A stretch of DNA of 33,395 nt, taken from Anabaena sp. FACHB-1237. Lineage in GTDB: Bacteria > Cyanobacteriota > Cyanobacteriia > Cyanobacteriales > Nostocaceae. The first letter of the stretch is position 1. Every line of letters begins with the position of its first letter. The notes under the pieces were generated by a model, which was not told where the DNA came from, made no database searches, and saw only the letters and a program-made list of their open reading frames with translations. The position numbers were made by a program, and so were the translations under genes. Shown here piece by piece: positions 1-7,886 of this stretch. Location of the stretch: NCBI RefSeq assembly GCF_014696225.1, contig NZ_JACJPV010000043.1, positions 1-33,395 on the forward strand, written 5' to 3'.

Positions 1-1895
1 AATATAATCCGAAAAATCAGGAAAGTCAGCGAGTACAAGAAACTCTATTTCATGAGAAACAGACGATTATTGAAGGTTGTTTATTTGGTGTGGATATTAA
101 TCCTAATTCTGTGAAAATATGTCGGTTACGGTTATGGATTGAACTTTTAAAAAATGCTTATTATAAAACCTCTCCCCTAACCCCTCTCCTACGAGGAGAG
201 GGGAATATGGAAGAATTGGAGACTTTACCGAATATTGATATTAATATTAAATGTGGTAATTCTTTAATTAGTCGTTTTTCGTTAGATGGTAATTTACAAG
301 TTGCTTTAAGTAAGCAGAAATACTCTATAGAAGATTATAAAAATGCTGTGAAAAGTTACCGCAATGCTGAAAATAAGGAACAAAAACGGGAAATGGAAAG
401 ATTAATTAATGATATTAAAGGTAATTTTAAAACTACTTTACAGGGAATTGATCCTAATAAGACTAAGTTAAGACAGTTAGAGGGTGAGGTTGAGAATTTG
501 GAGAATCAAATTTTTCTGATTCCAGAAACTAAAGCTGAGAAAACTAAGCGGGAGAAAAAAATTGCTAAGTTAAATAATGAGATTGATAAGTTAAAGGTTG
601 AGATTGAGGATATAGAACGTGGGAAGATTTATGAAAATACGATAGAATGGCGTTTTGAATTTCCTGAAGTGTTGAATGATGAGGGTGTTTTTGTTGGTTT
701 TGATGTGGTTATTGGTAATCCTCCTTATGCTGTCTTAGAAAAAGAAAGAAATACTACTCTAGAACCTTATCAGCTAATTCTTCAATATGCTAAATCAACT
801 CATAGATATGATAAAATTGAGGGTGGAAAATTGAATCTATATAGATTGTTTATTTATTTATCATATCAAATATCAAAATGTAAAAATGAAATTAGTCTCA
901 TTGTTCCATTAACTATTGTTGCAGATAATAGCCTATTTTCTACGAGAAAATTCTTATTAGATTCTTGCTTTAGATTAAAGTTATTATGTTTCCCACAAAA
1001 AGATATCGTATCTAAGAGAGTGTTTGAAGATGCAAAACAGTCTACTCTAATTTTGATGGCCTCAATTAATAAGAAATTGAAAACTAATCAAACTAATATA
1101 CTAGTTTATACATATCCTTCTAATTCTTTTGATGATAATTATAAATTTTTTGCGACGACTGCATTAGAGATTTCTAAATTTGATCCTCAGAGTCTATGTA
1201 TTCCACTAGTGTCTGAAAATGAGTGGAAAATAATCAACAAAATACATCAATTTAAACCTATCAAAGATGAGAGCAATATATTAGTTCATAGAGGTGAAAT
1301 TAATCAGACTATATTCAGGAATTATATCACCAGTAATCAATCTCATAAAAAACTAGTTAAAGGAGTAGAAATAGGTCGTTATAAAATAAATACTGTATTC
1401 AGTCAAGGTGTTAGAGAATATTTTAATGAAGATGCTTTTCTTGCTAGTAAAAAAAGTAATCATTTATGTTCTATTAAGAGAATTGCTACACAAAGAATTA
1501 CTGGGGTTGATGAAAAACTAAGATTAGTAGCAACTATTGTAGACGAATATTCATATTTTGCGGATTCGACAAACTCTATTCATATTCAAAGAGATGATGT
1601 ATATTCCCTTGAGTATATTTTAGCTCTTATAAATTCACGATTGTTCCAATGGCGTTTTCAAAAGACATCAAGTAATAATAATGTAAGTACCACAGAAATA
1701 GAAGTCTTACCTTTTACTTACTCGGAAAATTTAGAATCTAAAATTACAATAATAGTCAGTGAAATTCTCAACGCTAAAAAATCAGATCCCAATGCAGATA
1801 CAAGCGCATTAGAAGCAGAAATTGATCAAATGGTTTATCAACTTTATAATTTAACACCGGAGGAAATTCAAATTATCGAAAGTTCTAACGGGTAG
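1..1895 (+). CDS. Type IIG-like (Eco57I-class) DNA methyltransferase / R-M enzyme, 5' end outside window
   Basis: Modifies adenine in DNA, probably as a fused restriction-modification enzyme; the target site cannot be read. The frame (codons from nt 3) is open to the left edge, so the GTG at 90 is internal: the run before it reads into 'GCLFGVDINPNSVKICRLRL', a conserved block of this methylase class. The catalytic motif NPPY is at nt 717-728. A charged coiled-coil-like stretch lies at about nt 320-640. The segment at about nt 1330-1740 (GVEIGRYKIN, ATQRITG, then an INSRLFQW-like block) resembles the TaqI-C/Eco57I target-recognition region. SAM motif I and any nuclease domain would lie outside the window. 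An odd in-frame insertion encodes KTSPLTPLLRGEGN at about nt 166-207, from a palindromic repeat. Family assignment is secure; restriction activity is not shown. Confidence 0.88.
   Translation, partial: YNPKNQESQRVQETLFHEKQTIIEGCLFGVDINPNSVKICRLRLWIELLKNAYYKTSPLTPLLRGEGNMEELETLPNIDINIKCGNSLISRFSLDGNLQVALSKQKYSIEDYKNAVKSYRNAENKEQKREMERLINDIKGNFKTTLQGIDPNKTKLRQLEGEVENLENQIFLIPETKAEKTKREKKIAKLNNEIDKLKVEIEDIERGKIYENTIEWRFEFPEVLNDEGVFVGFDVVIGNPPYAVLEKERNTTLEPYQLILQYAKSTHRYDKIEGGKLNLYRLFIYLSYQISKCKNEISLIVPLTIVADNSLFSTRKFLLDSCFRLKLLCFPQKDIVSKRVFEDAKQSTLILMASINKKLKTNQTNILVYTYPSNSFDDNYKFFATTALEISKFDPQSLCIPLVSENEWKIINKIHQFKPIKDESNILVHRGEINQTIFRNYITSNQSHKKLVKGVEIGRYKINTVFSQGVREYFNEDAFLASKKSNHLCSIKRIATQRITGVDEKLRLVATIVDEYSYFADSTNSIHIQRDDVYSLEYILALINSRLFQWRFQKTSSNNNVSTTEIEVLPFTYSENLESKITIIVSEILNAKKSDPNADTSALEAEIDQMVYQLYNLTPEEIQIIESSNG
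166..207. repeat. Palindromic cyanobacterial repeat inserted in frame in the methyltransferase
   Basis: A perfect 10-bp inverted repeat (CCCCTCTCCT at 181-190, AGGAGAGGGG at 194-203) with a 3-nt loop sits in coding sequence and keeps the frame. The left flank repeats CCTCTCCCCTAA. This type of CTCTCC...GGAGAGG hairpin is familiar from cyanobacterial intergenic DNA, so I read it as a repeat that landed in the gene between two conserved blocks. Confidence 0.75.
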
Positions 1896-2322
1896 GGGTT
1901 TAGTAATGTCCATTGGTATCAACTGAACCTGAAACCGATAACCTAACTGGGAATGATAGGGCAGCGTAAGCCATTTGATGGGGCAGTAGGTAAACCAACA
2001 AATAAGCCTACAATAGTTATATCTTGGCAAAAATTGTAGAGACGTTCCATGGAACGTCTCTACAAGGGTTGTAAGTCACGTGTAATCAGGTGTAATCACG
2101 TATATTTAATTTTCACAAGGTGTCTAATTAATCTATAAGTATCAATAAATGTCAGGATTTTTATCAATTGCTACATTCTGTAAATCCTAAAATCCTGGAT
2201 ATCCTGATTCAGACAAATAAAATTATATGAACTCATAGATAATTGAAAGATAACTATCCCATAAGTTCTAAAATCCTGGGTCAGCTAATTGAGACAAGGC
2301 TTATGGAATAATCCTCAAAGAA
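1896..2322. other. Gene-free interval with repeats
   Basis: No convincing ORF. It holds a 32-bp perfect palindrome (2034-2065) and two similar stretches sharing CTAAAATCCTGG and ending in GAGACAA/CAGACAA (about 2183-2217 and 2265-2297), which look like a short degenerate direct repeat. Nothing else recognised. Confidence 0.6.
2034..2065. repeat. 32-bp perfect palindrome
   Basis: Each half is TTGTAGAGACGTTCCA, and the second half is its exact reverse complement. It lacks a T-run, so it is not a classical terminator. Palindromes with the GTAGAGACGTTCC half-site are dispersed repeats in Nostocales; here it lies between the methyltransferase stop and the tRNA-Ser. Confidence 0.8.
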
Positions 2323-2414
2323 CGGAGAAGGAGGGATTCGAACCCTCGGATGGACCTTACGATTCCATCAACAGATTAGCAATCTGCCGCTTTCGACCAC
2401 TCAGCCACCTCTCC
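2323..2414 (-). tRNA. tRNA-Ser (anticodon GCU)
   Basis: Reading the minus strand: acceptor GGAGAGG pairs with CTTCTCC (one G-U), discriminator G, anticodon stem CAGAT/ATCTG around anticodon GCT (forward 2378-2380), a long class II variable arm, and T-arm GAGGG-TTCGAAT-CCCTC. The 92-nt length and large variable arm are typical of serine tRNAs; it reads AGC/AGU. The CCA end is not encoded. It lies downstream of crtB on the same strand. Confidence 0.96.
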
Positions 2415-2535
2415 AGTTATTTCTATTGATATTAGCAGACATTTTTTTTATCGTCAATAGTCAATGGTCAGTTTTTTTATAAATAATTTTTACAAGAAAT
2501 TTTTATAAGTTAGGACTGACCAACGACTAAAAACT

Positions 2536-3468
2536 CTACAGCACTTGCGATCGCATCCAAGCTGCTGGTAAGGTGCGTAACTTTTGCCATTGAGGAACAT
2601 AAGCTCGCTGACTGAACACATCATAATTATTGCGCTCAATCACATCTAAAATTTGCCCATATAACATAGATGCAGACCACACTGGCCAACGAGCATCCTT
2701 AGCTAGATAACTAATACCTCTATCCGCTTCTTCGTAAAACCTTCGGGCGCGATCAATTTGAAACCGCATCAGAGAACGCCATCTGTCATCTATTACACCT
2801 CGTAAACAATCTTCCTCAGTGTAATTAAACTTGGCCAAATCCTCCAACGGTAGATAAATTCTACCCCGACGCACATCTTCGCCAACATCGCGGAGAATGT
2901 TTGTCAGTTGGTTAGCAATTCCCAAAGCGATCGCCTCATCAATTGGTAAATAAGGTTGTTGATTTTTATACCAAGGAGCAGTATAAATCGAATCATCTAC
3001 TCCCATAATAGTAGTAGACATCAAACCTACCGTACCAGCGACGCGATAACAATAGAGGTATAAATCGTCAAAAGTCTCATAGCGAGAGCGATACAGATCC
3101 ATACGCTGACCTGCGATCATATCCCGAAAGGGCTGAATATCTAAAGCAAAGCGTTGTAAAGTATCAACTAAAGCTACATCATAATTATCCAAGGGACATC
3201 CTGCAAAAATCGCCTCCAGTTGCTTTTCCCATAGGTCTAGGGTTTCTGGCGTAGTTATAGCAGATCCAGGACCATCTACTAATTCATCTGTACGGCGACA
3301 CCAGGCATAAATTGCCCAAACAGATTGACGCTTGGCCGGACTCATTAACAAAGTACCCAAATAAAAAGTTTTGGCATACTTAGCAGTAAGTTCTCGACAA
3401 AGCTTGTAAGACTCATCTACAGAGACCAGCGTTTTCATGCGCGGGGGGGAATCAGACACTTGCAGCAT
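2536..3468 (-). CDS. crtB: Phytoene synthase
   Basis: Condenses two geranylgeranyl diphosphates to 15-cis-phytoene, the first committed step of carotenoid synthesis, at the membrane surface. The 310-residue length fits the cyanobacterial/plant type. Both Mg-diphosphate binding motifs are present: D61-ELV-D65 in RRTDELVDG and D194-VGE-D198 in ILRDVGEDVRRGRIYLP. The ATG at 3468 gives the MLQ start usual for Nostocales homologues and overlaps the end of crtP by 17 nt, so the pair is transcribed crtP then crtB and is probably translationally coupled. No damage seen. Confidence 0.97.
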   Translation of the reverse strand: MLQVSDSPPRMKTLVSVDESYKLCRELTAKYAKTFYLGTLLMSPAKRQSVWAIYAWCRRTDELVDGPGSAITTPETLDLWEKQLEAIFAGCPLDNYDVALVDTLQRFALDIQPFRDMIAGQRMDLYRSRYETFDDLYLYCYRVAGTVGLMSTTIMGVDDSIYTAPWYKNQQPYLPIDEAIALGIANQLTNILRDVGEDVRRGRIYLPLEDLAKFNYTEEDCLRGVIDDRWRSLMRFQIDRARRFYEEADRGISYLAKDARWPVWSASMLYGQILDVIERNNYDVFSQRAYVPQWQKLRTLPAAWMRSQVL

Positions 3469-4891
3469 TCGTGGCGGACGGTCGAGATAGCGTTTGTAAG
3501 TCAGAGGAATTGGCTACTGATGATGTTTCCGAAATCGCCTGTGCTGTTAGCTTACCAGAAAGTACCGCCCCTTCCATACTGGCTAGATAGCGTTGCATGG
3601 TGTAATCTCCTGTTAAGTAGAAGTTACGGATGGGGGTTTTTTGGTCAGGACGACATTCTTGACGACCGGGAGTAGCTTTGTAAACGGAACGAGGAGTTTT
3701 TACAACATGGTATTTCAGCATTTTCGCAGGATTTTCACCACTAAAATGTTGTGGAAAAAGTTTTTCCAATTCAGTCATAGTTGCAGCAATAATCTCCTCA
3801 TCAGATTGAGAAACCCAATCCTTGGCGGGTGCTAATACCAATTCCAACATAGATCGGTCGGGATTAGCGTATTCACGACAAGTGTTACTCATGTCAGCAT
3901 AAACACTCAGAAGTGGCGATCGAGAAAATAACAGATGATCAATATCTGTCAACTTGCGATCAAACCAAATATGAACATTAATCACAGGAACACCCTCTAA
4001 CCCTTGTAATTTCTGGAAAAACTCCATTTCTTGCCAGGGTTTAGGTAACATCACCTTTAAAGGGTCAACAGGCATAGCGGATACATATACATCTGCTGTA
4101 AATATTTCATCTTCCGCCCCATCCAAACCTCGCAACAGAAAGGCTTGAACACTACCATCTTCATTCAGTAAAATTTCCTTTAAGGGGGCGTTTAATCTGA
4201 CTTCTCCACCTCTTGCTTGAATATAATCAATTATCGGTTGACATAACCTTTCTGTGGGTGAACCATCCAAAAAAGCCATTTTTGAACCGTTTTTTTCCTG
4301 CAAAAAGCGATTTAAAGCAGTTAGCAAGACTGTTGAGGAAATTTCATCCGGGTTAATAAAATTCAATGCTTTGGACATGGCAATAAATACCTCTTTTTCC
4401 ACCCTGGGAGGAATATTTTGCCGTTTTAACCACTCACTCCAGGAGTATTTGTCCATTTCTTCTACATACTTCTGACCTTTTAGCATCGCCGGAATTAAAC
4501 CCAAGCCGAAGCTAATTTTTTCCGGCCATGTGAGCATATCATTATTGCCCAAAATTGCCACTACACCATTAAAAGGGGCGGGAATATCGGGAAAATCAAA
4601 GCGGCTGTAAGTTCCTGGGGCTTCTGGTTGATTGAAAATCATTGTGTGTTCTTTCCACTGCAAACGATCTTCAATGTCGAGTTCCTTGAACAACTGCAAC
4701 ATATTGGGGTAAGCCCCGAAAAAGATATGCAGTCCTGTTTCATACCAGTCGCCATCGGCATCCTTCCAAGCAGCCACTTTTCCCCCAACCACGTCTCGAC
4801 GTTCCAAAACAATGGGGGTATGACCTAAATCAGTCAGATATTTTGCACAGGAAAGTCCTGCTAGACCTGCACCAGCGATAGCTACTCGCAT
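3452..4891 (-). CDS. crtP: 15-cis-phytoene desaturase (plant-type)
   Basis: FAD- and quinone-dependent desaturase converting phytoene to zeta-carotene, the step after crtB. The 479 residues match the CrtP/PDS family rather than bacterial CrtI. The N-terminal dinucleotide fold is GAGLAGL (residues 7-13), followed by the ERRDVVGGKV block; the C-terminal FAD motif is NFYLTGDYTMQRYLASMEGA (about residues 425-444). The last 25 or so residues are a low-complexity Ser/Thr/Ala tail. The start at 4891 is immediately before the FAD fold, as in homologues. First gene of the crtP-crtB operon; a TATAAT-like -10 lies about 46 bp upstream. Confidence 0.97.
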   Translation of the reverse strand: MRVAIAGAGLAGLSCAKYLTDLGHTPIVLERRDVVGGKVAAWKDADGDWYETGLHIFFGAYPNMLQLFKELDIEDRLQWKEHTMIFNQPEAPGTYSRFDFPDIPAPFNGVVAILGNNDMLTWPEKISFGLGLIPAMLKGQKYVEEMDKYSWSEWLKRQNIPPRVEKEVFIAMSKALNFINPDEISSTVLLTALNRFLQEKNGSKMAFLDGSPTERLCQPIIDYIQARGGEVRLNAPLKEILLNEDGSVQAFLLRGLDGAEDEIFTADVYVSAMPVDPLKVMLPKPWQEMEFFQKLQGLEGVPVINVHIWFDRKLTDIDHLLFSRSPLLSVYADMSNTCREYANPDRSMLELVLAPAKDWVSQSDEEIIAATMTELEKLFPQHFSGENPAKMLKYHVVKTPRSVYKATPGRQECRPDQKTPIRNFYLTGDYTMQRYLASMEGAVLSGKLTAQAISETSSVANSSDLQTLSRPSATNAASV

Positions 4892-4936
4892 TTAAACCTA
4901 CTGTTCTTTAATATTTCTTAATTGTTTGCCGTTCTC

Positions 4937-4942
4937 ATTATA
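4937..4942 (-). promoter_or_regulatory. Candidate -10 element for crtP-crtB
   Basis: On the minus strand this is a perfect TATAAT, about 46 bp before the crtP ATG. No good -35 hexamer is seen at 17 bp, so this rests on the -10 and position only. Confidence 0.35.
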
Positions 4943-5106
4943 TGTTGCAAACTGTTACATTTGCCGTTTTTGCTGTAATTTGGTGATGGGTTATGGATAA
5001 TGGGTGATAGTTCATTCTTAATTATTTTATCGCTATCGGTCAATAACATAGATCAGCAAAAAAAGCAAGACAATCCAGAAAATATCCTTATGTCAACGAA
5101 TGTAGG

Positions 5107-5124
5107 GGTAATTCATGAATTACC
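5107..5124. repeat. 18-bp palindrome GGTAATTCATGAATTACC
   Basis: Perfect self-complementary 18-mer, flanked by GTAGG on the left and a degenerate ACTACCC on the right. It resembles the dispersed GTAGGGGxx...CCCCTAC palindromes of cyanobacteria. Confidence 0.65.
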
Positions 5125-5266
5125 ACTACCCATGAACCAGGTTTTCAATGTATATACGATTTTGAGGATGTATCCAAGGCGAAATTATTGATGACATAAA
5201 AAGATACCCTCCCCACTAAGAGGATCTCAACCTCTGAGTTACTTTGAAAGTAATTACCATATAAGC

Positions 5267-5488
5267 AGGACTTACGCAACTGGCACATTGGTAAGCTGTT
5301 GTGCCTTTAACTTGAATAATTAATACAAGCAAGATGCTTGTGCTACTGTAACTTCAGGTTTTTTAATTATACAGTGACGACAAGCTCACCAACCACGTCA
5401 GACAGTATAAATCATGTAAATAACCAAATTGTTGATATCTGACGCACCCACTCAACAGATTTTTTAGTGTGACACTTGCGTAAGTCCT
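5267..5488. mobile_element. 222-bp MITE-like element with AGGACTTACGCAA ends
   Basis: The left end AGGACTTACGCAA (5267-5279) is the exact inverse of the right end TTGCGTAAGTCCT (5476-5488); imperfect pairing extends to about 24 bp (20 of 24 positions). There is no ORF inside, so it is non-autonomous. It encloses one copy of the 86-bp repeat. The same GGACTTACGCA end appears at 33271 at the junction of an insertion with a transposase, suggesting a related parent element. Confidence 0.7.
5292..5377. repeat. 86-bp direct repeat, copy 1
   Basis: Identical over 86 bp to 5859-5944, 567 bp away. It starts TAAGCTGTTGTGCC and ends TTATACAGTGA, and contains the small hairpin ACAAGCA-AGA-TGCTTGT. This copy lies inside the 222-bp inverted-repeat element. 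Confidence 0.9.
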
Positions 5489-5694
5489 AATAAGAATTGA
5501 GAAGTGAAAAACATACAAAATGTACTTTTCCACTTCTCAAAAGACTACTCCTTACACTTACTCTTATTAGAACAGGTCAGGAATAATTTTCACCTCATAC
5601 CAAAGATGCAGATTTTTGAGGTTTGATTAGGCAAATTGGCAAAATCCTTTAAATTTTTTAACTATCACACTTACCTGAGATAACTTACGTCAGA

Positions 5695-5802
5695 TACAGC
5701 AGTTTCCGTTATTATGAGGTATAGATGTTAATGATAAAACCCTTGTAACACAGGCATCTTGCTGTGTTCCTAGTGTACCTCATGTAGATGAAATGTGCTG
5801 GA
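5695..5802 (-). mobile_element. MITE family copy 1 (about 108 bp)
   Basis: Reverse-oriented copy of the element also seen at 16225-16332 and 30224-30330. It begins TACAGCAGTTTCC and shares the core GGGTTTTATCATTAACATCT on the minus strand. One end is decayed (TCCAGCA instead of TACAGCA). Non-coding. Confidence 0.85.
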
Positions 5803-5858
5803 TAAACCCCGTCATAATTAATTCTTTCTCCTAACTTATTGGTATCATTAGTGGTTAC

Positions 5859-5944
5859 TAAGCTGTTGTGCCTTTAACTTGAATAATTAATACAAGCAAG
5901 ATGCTTGTGCTACTGTAACTTCAGGTTTTTTAATTATACAGTGA
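5859..5944. repeat. 86-bp direct repeat, copy 2
   Basis: Perfect match to 5292-5377. This copy lacks the AGGACTTACGCAA ends, so it is either a truncated element or a separate insertion; it lies just downstream of the stop codon of the DsbA-like gene. Confidence 0.9.
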
Positions 5945-5968
5945 GTGCTGCACATTAGCTTATGATTA

Positions 5969-6742
5969 CTATTGTCCATTACCATCACCTTTTAAAATTT
6001 CTTCCACATCCGTTAATTGAATAAGTCCAGAATAACTAGGACTAGTGATTACAAAAGAAGGTGTACCTGATAACCTCAATTTATCAACTAAGAGTAAATC
6101 TTGTTGAATTGCAGTATTAGCAGATTTGCGATCGCTGTTAAACTTTACTAAATCTAAATTCAGGTTTTTAGCAATTTCTAAATATAAGCCATCTCCCAAT
6201 CTTTTTTGATTAGCAAATAACGCATTATGATATTCCCAAAATTTACCTTGTTTATAAGCTGCCCAAGCTGCTTGTGCTGCTGGTAGGGCTTGCTCATGAA
6301 TTTGAAAAAGTGGAAAATGTTTGTAAACCAAAGTGAATTTATTAGGATACGTCTTTAATAAATCTTGTAAAGTATTATGGGCTTCTGCACAATAGGGGCA
6401 TTCAAAATCAGAAAATTCTATCAACACAATTTTTGAATTATTTGCCCCAATAGTGGGAGATTTAGCAATAATAGCTTGAGGATTATTGCGGAATTCTCTA
6501 ATAAATTCATCTCTGGACTTTTTGATTTCTAATTTTTGTTTTTCTTGATAAGATTGTAATGTTTCGATAATTACTTCTGGATTTTTACGGATAATTTCTA
6601 AAACTTGTTGTTCTAATTGAGGGCTAATTTTTCTATCATTTGTATCAGCATAAACTGGCAATGTCCAACTAACTAGAAAACAGCATAAACTAATAATTGT
6701 CAAAATGGTAACTTTTGTGATCTTTCGCGTTTTTTTCAACAT
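5969..6742 (-). CDS. Exported DsbA-family thioredoxin-fold protein
   Basis: Probable thiol-disulfide oxidoreductase acting outside the cytoplasm (Thioredoxin_4/DsbA class, as in BdbD or Com1). I prefer the ATG at 6742 (257 residues) over the GTG at 6754, which adds only four residues. The N-terminus is a signal peptide: KKTRK, then a hydrophobic run (about residues 12-28) ending near VYA. A helical segment (residues 40-90) precedes the fold. The active site is C115-PY-C118 in FSDFECPYCAEAH; the cis-Pro loop is in SGTPSFVI. Substrates are unknown; no DsbB/VKOR partner is visible nearby. It is divergent from the SMR gene. Could also be an isomerase or have a more specialised role. Confidence 0.88.
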   Translation of the reverse strand: MLKKTRKITKVTILTIISLCCFLVSWTLPVYADTNDRKISPQLEQQVLEIIRKNPEVIIETLQSYQEKQKLEIKKSRDEFIREFRNNPQAIIAKSPTIGANNSKIVLIEFSDFECPYCAEAHNTLQDLLKTYPNKFTLVYKHFPLFQIHEQALPAAQAAWAAYKQGKFWEYHNALFANQKRLGDGLYLEIAKNLNLDLVKFNSDRKSANTAIQQDLLLVDKLRLSGTPSFVITSPSYSGLIQLTDVEEILKGDGNGQ

Positions 6743-6932
6743 TTGTAATAACACTGGTAGACTACTGAATTATTAATTATTGATTTTGATGGTAATTTTT
6801 CATAATTTATAATAAGTTATGAAAAATTAGCATTAAAAACTGCACACAATATAACATAATTATTGGTTCATGTAGCATAAACAACAACAATTCTTAAAAA
6901 TTTCTCGGACAATAGTCACATATTTGTTGATA

Positions 6933-6968
6933 TTGTCAATTTCTAGCTCGATTTTTGGCTATTGACAA
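6933..6968. promoter_or_regulatory. Inverted repeat TTGTCAAT...ATTGACAA in a divergent promoter region
   Basis: Perfect 8-bp arms (6933-6940 and 6961-6968) separated by 20 bp, between the divergent DsbA-like and SMR genes and about 26 bp before the SMR ATG. Could be an operator or chance; no regulator is identified. Confidence 0.3.
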
Positions 6969-6993
6969 GAAAATTGATCATGTAACTGTAGGA

Positions 6994-7329
6994 ATGATAA
7001 AATTGGAAAAGCTAATTAGTTGGTTTTACTTAATTTTGGCGATTATTTTTGAAGTTTCTGGTACAACCTGTATGAAACTTTCCCAGGAGTTTACAAAGCT
7101 AATTCCTTCTATTTTTATCTTTGTATTTTATGGGCTTTGTTTAACTTTTTTGACACTTTCTTTAAGAACTATTCCTGTAAGTATAGTTTATTCTATTTGG
7201 GCTGGTTTAGGTACTTTGATAATTGCTAATATTAGTGTAATTTGGTTTAATGAAACATTAACATTAATCAAAATTATTTCTATGTTTTTAATTATAGTCG
7301 GTATTGCGGGTTTAAATTGGGAAAGCTAA
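6994..7329 (+). CDS. Small multidrug resistance (EmrE/SMR) family transporter
   Basis: Four-helix inner membrane protein exchanging protons for cationic compounds, guanidinium or similar molecules; it would act as a dimer. I take the ATG at 6994 (111 residues, the usual SMR size) rather than the TTG at 6955, which adds 13 polar residues not typical of the family. The essential membrane glutamate is E20 in AIIFEVSGTTCMKLS, equivalent to Glu14 of EmrE. The conserved YSIWAGLGTL block marks helix 3, and the last helix ends in GLNWES. It could belong to the drug-efflux, Gdx (guanidinium) or polyamine subgroup; substrate cannot be decided from sequence alone. Confidence 0.92.
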   Translation: MIKLEKLISWFYLILAIIFEVSGTTCMKLSQEFTKLIPSIFIFVFYGLCLTFLTLSLRTIPVSIVYSIWAGLGTLIIANISVIWFNETLTLIKIISMFLIIVGIAGLNWES

Positions 7330-7441
7330 AAATTATACATTAACTATCCGGTAGGTTGAAGATGTTCGCTAGAAAGCAGACAGTTTTTTTAATGCAACAC
7401 TAGCGTTAAAATCAAAAGTCTGATATTATGGTTTTTAGTTA

Positions 7442-7513
7442 GGGCGAGTAGCTCAACGGCAGAGCAGTTGACTCTTAATCAATTGGTTGCGGGTTCGAAT
7501 CCCTCCTCGCCCA
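7442..7513 (+). tRNA. tRNA-Lys (anticodon CUU)
   Basis: Acceptor GGGCGAG pairs with CTCGCCC, discriminator A; D-stem GCTC/GAGC; anticodon stem GTTGA/TCAAT around loop CTCTTAA giving anticodon CTT, which reads AAG. The T-arm has the TTCGAAT loop and one C-T mismatch in the stem. 72 nt, CCA not encoded. Confidence 0.92.
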
Positions 7514-7886
7514 TCGGTTTCAGATCCTTACCGATAGATTTTATCCTAGCAGTAAAACTTGCTTTCATTCTTCTACACACTTTAAAACATTGCTCCCATA
7601 AAAGGCTTGTATTAACTATTTTGCAGCAGTTTTTATGTATTTATACCACACCCTAAATTAATTTTAGTCTTCCTTTACGCCCAACATAATAAAAGTGCTT
7701 CGCTTCGCTAATGCTCCTTTACATCTTTGCGCGAAACCAGAATCAAAATGTGGTTCATTTACCTGAAAATTGCTGTAACAAGTATTGCTTATACTCAGTA
7801 ATTTTAATTATTTATTAAGGAATAAATTAATATATTTAATAGTATAATTATCTATAGAATTATTGAATCAAACCAAATTAACGATA
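7514..7886. other. Gene-free interval after tRNA-Lys
   Basis: No coding sequence supported. It contains a 33-bp stretch (7593-7625) nearly identical to the upstream edge of the Uma2 gene (9495-9528) and a candidate TATAAT at 7843-7848 in front of the next gene. Confidence 0.5.
7843..7848 (+). promoter_or_regulatory. Candidate -10 for the secreted protein gene
   Basis: TATAAT 38 bp before the ATG at 7887. No recognisable -35 at standard spacing, in very AT-rich DNA, so weak. Confidence 0.25.

Larger units (their letters stand above)
4892..5968. other. 1.1-kb gene-free repeat nest between crtP and the DsbA-like gene
   Basis: No credible coding sequence. It contains an 18-bp palindrome (5107-5124), a 222-bp element with inverted ends (5267-5488), an 86-bp direct repeat present twice (5292-5377 and 5859-5944) and one copy of the 107-108-bp MITE (5695-5802). 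Both flanking genes are on the minus strand, so this is the 3' side of the DsbA-like gene and the promoter side of crtP. Confidence 0.75.

Noticed and set aside
5000..5191. 63-residue ORF on the + strand in the crtP upstream region
   Set aside because: Composition is that of AT-rich spacer and it spans a palindromic repeat; no initiation signal.
6955..6993. TTG-initiated extension of the SMR protein
   Set aside because: Adds 13 polar residues not usual in a family of about 110 residues; ATG at 6994 fits better.
7468..7656. 62-residue ORF overlapping tRNA-Lys
   Set aside because: Its start lies inside the tRNA gene, so it cannot be an independent gene.
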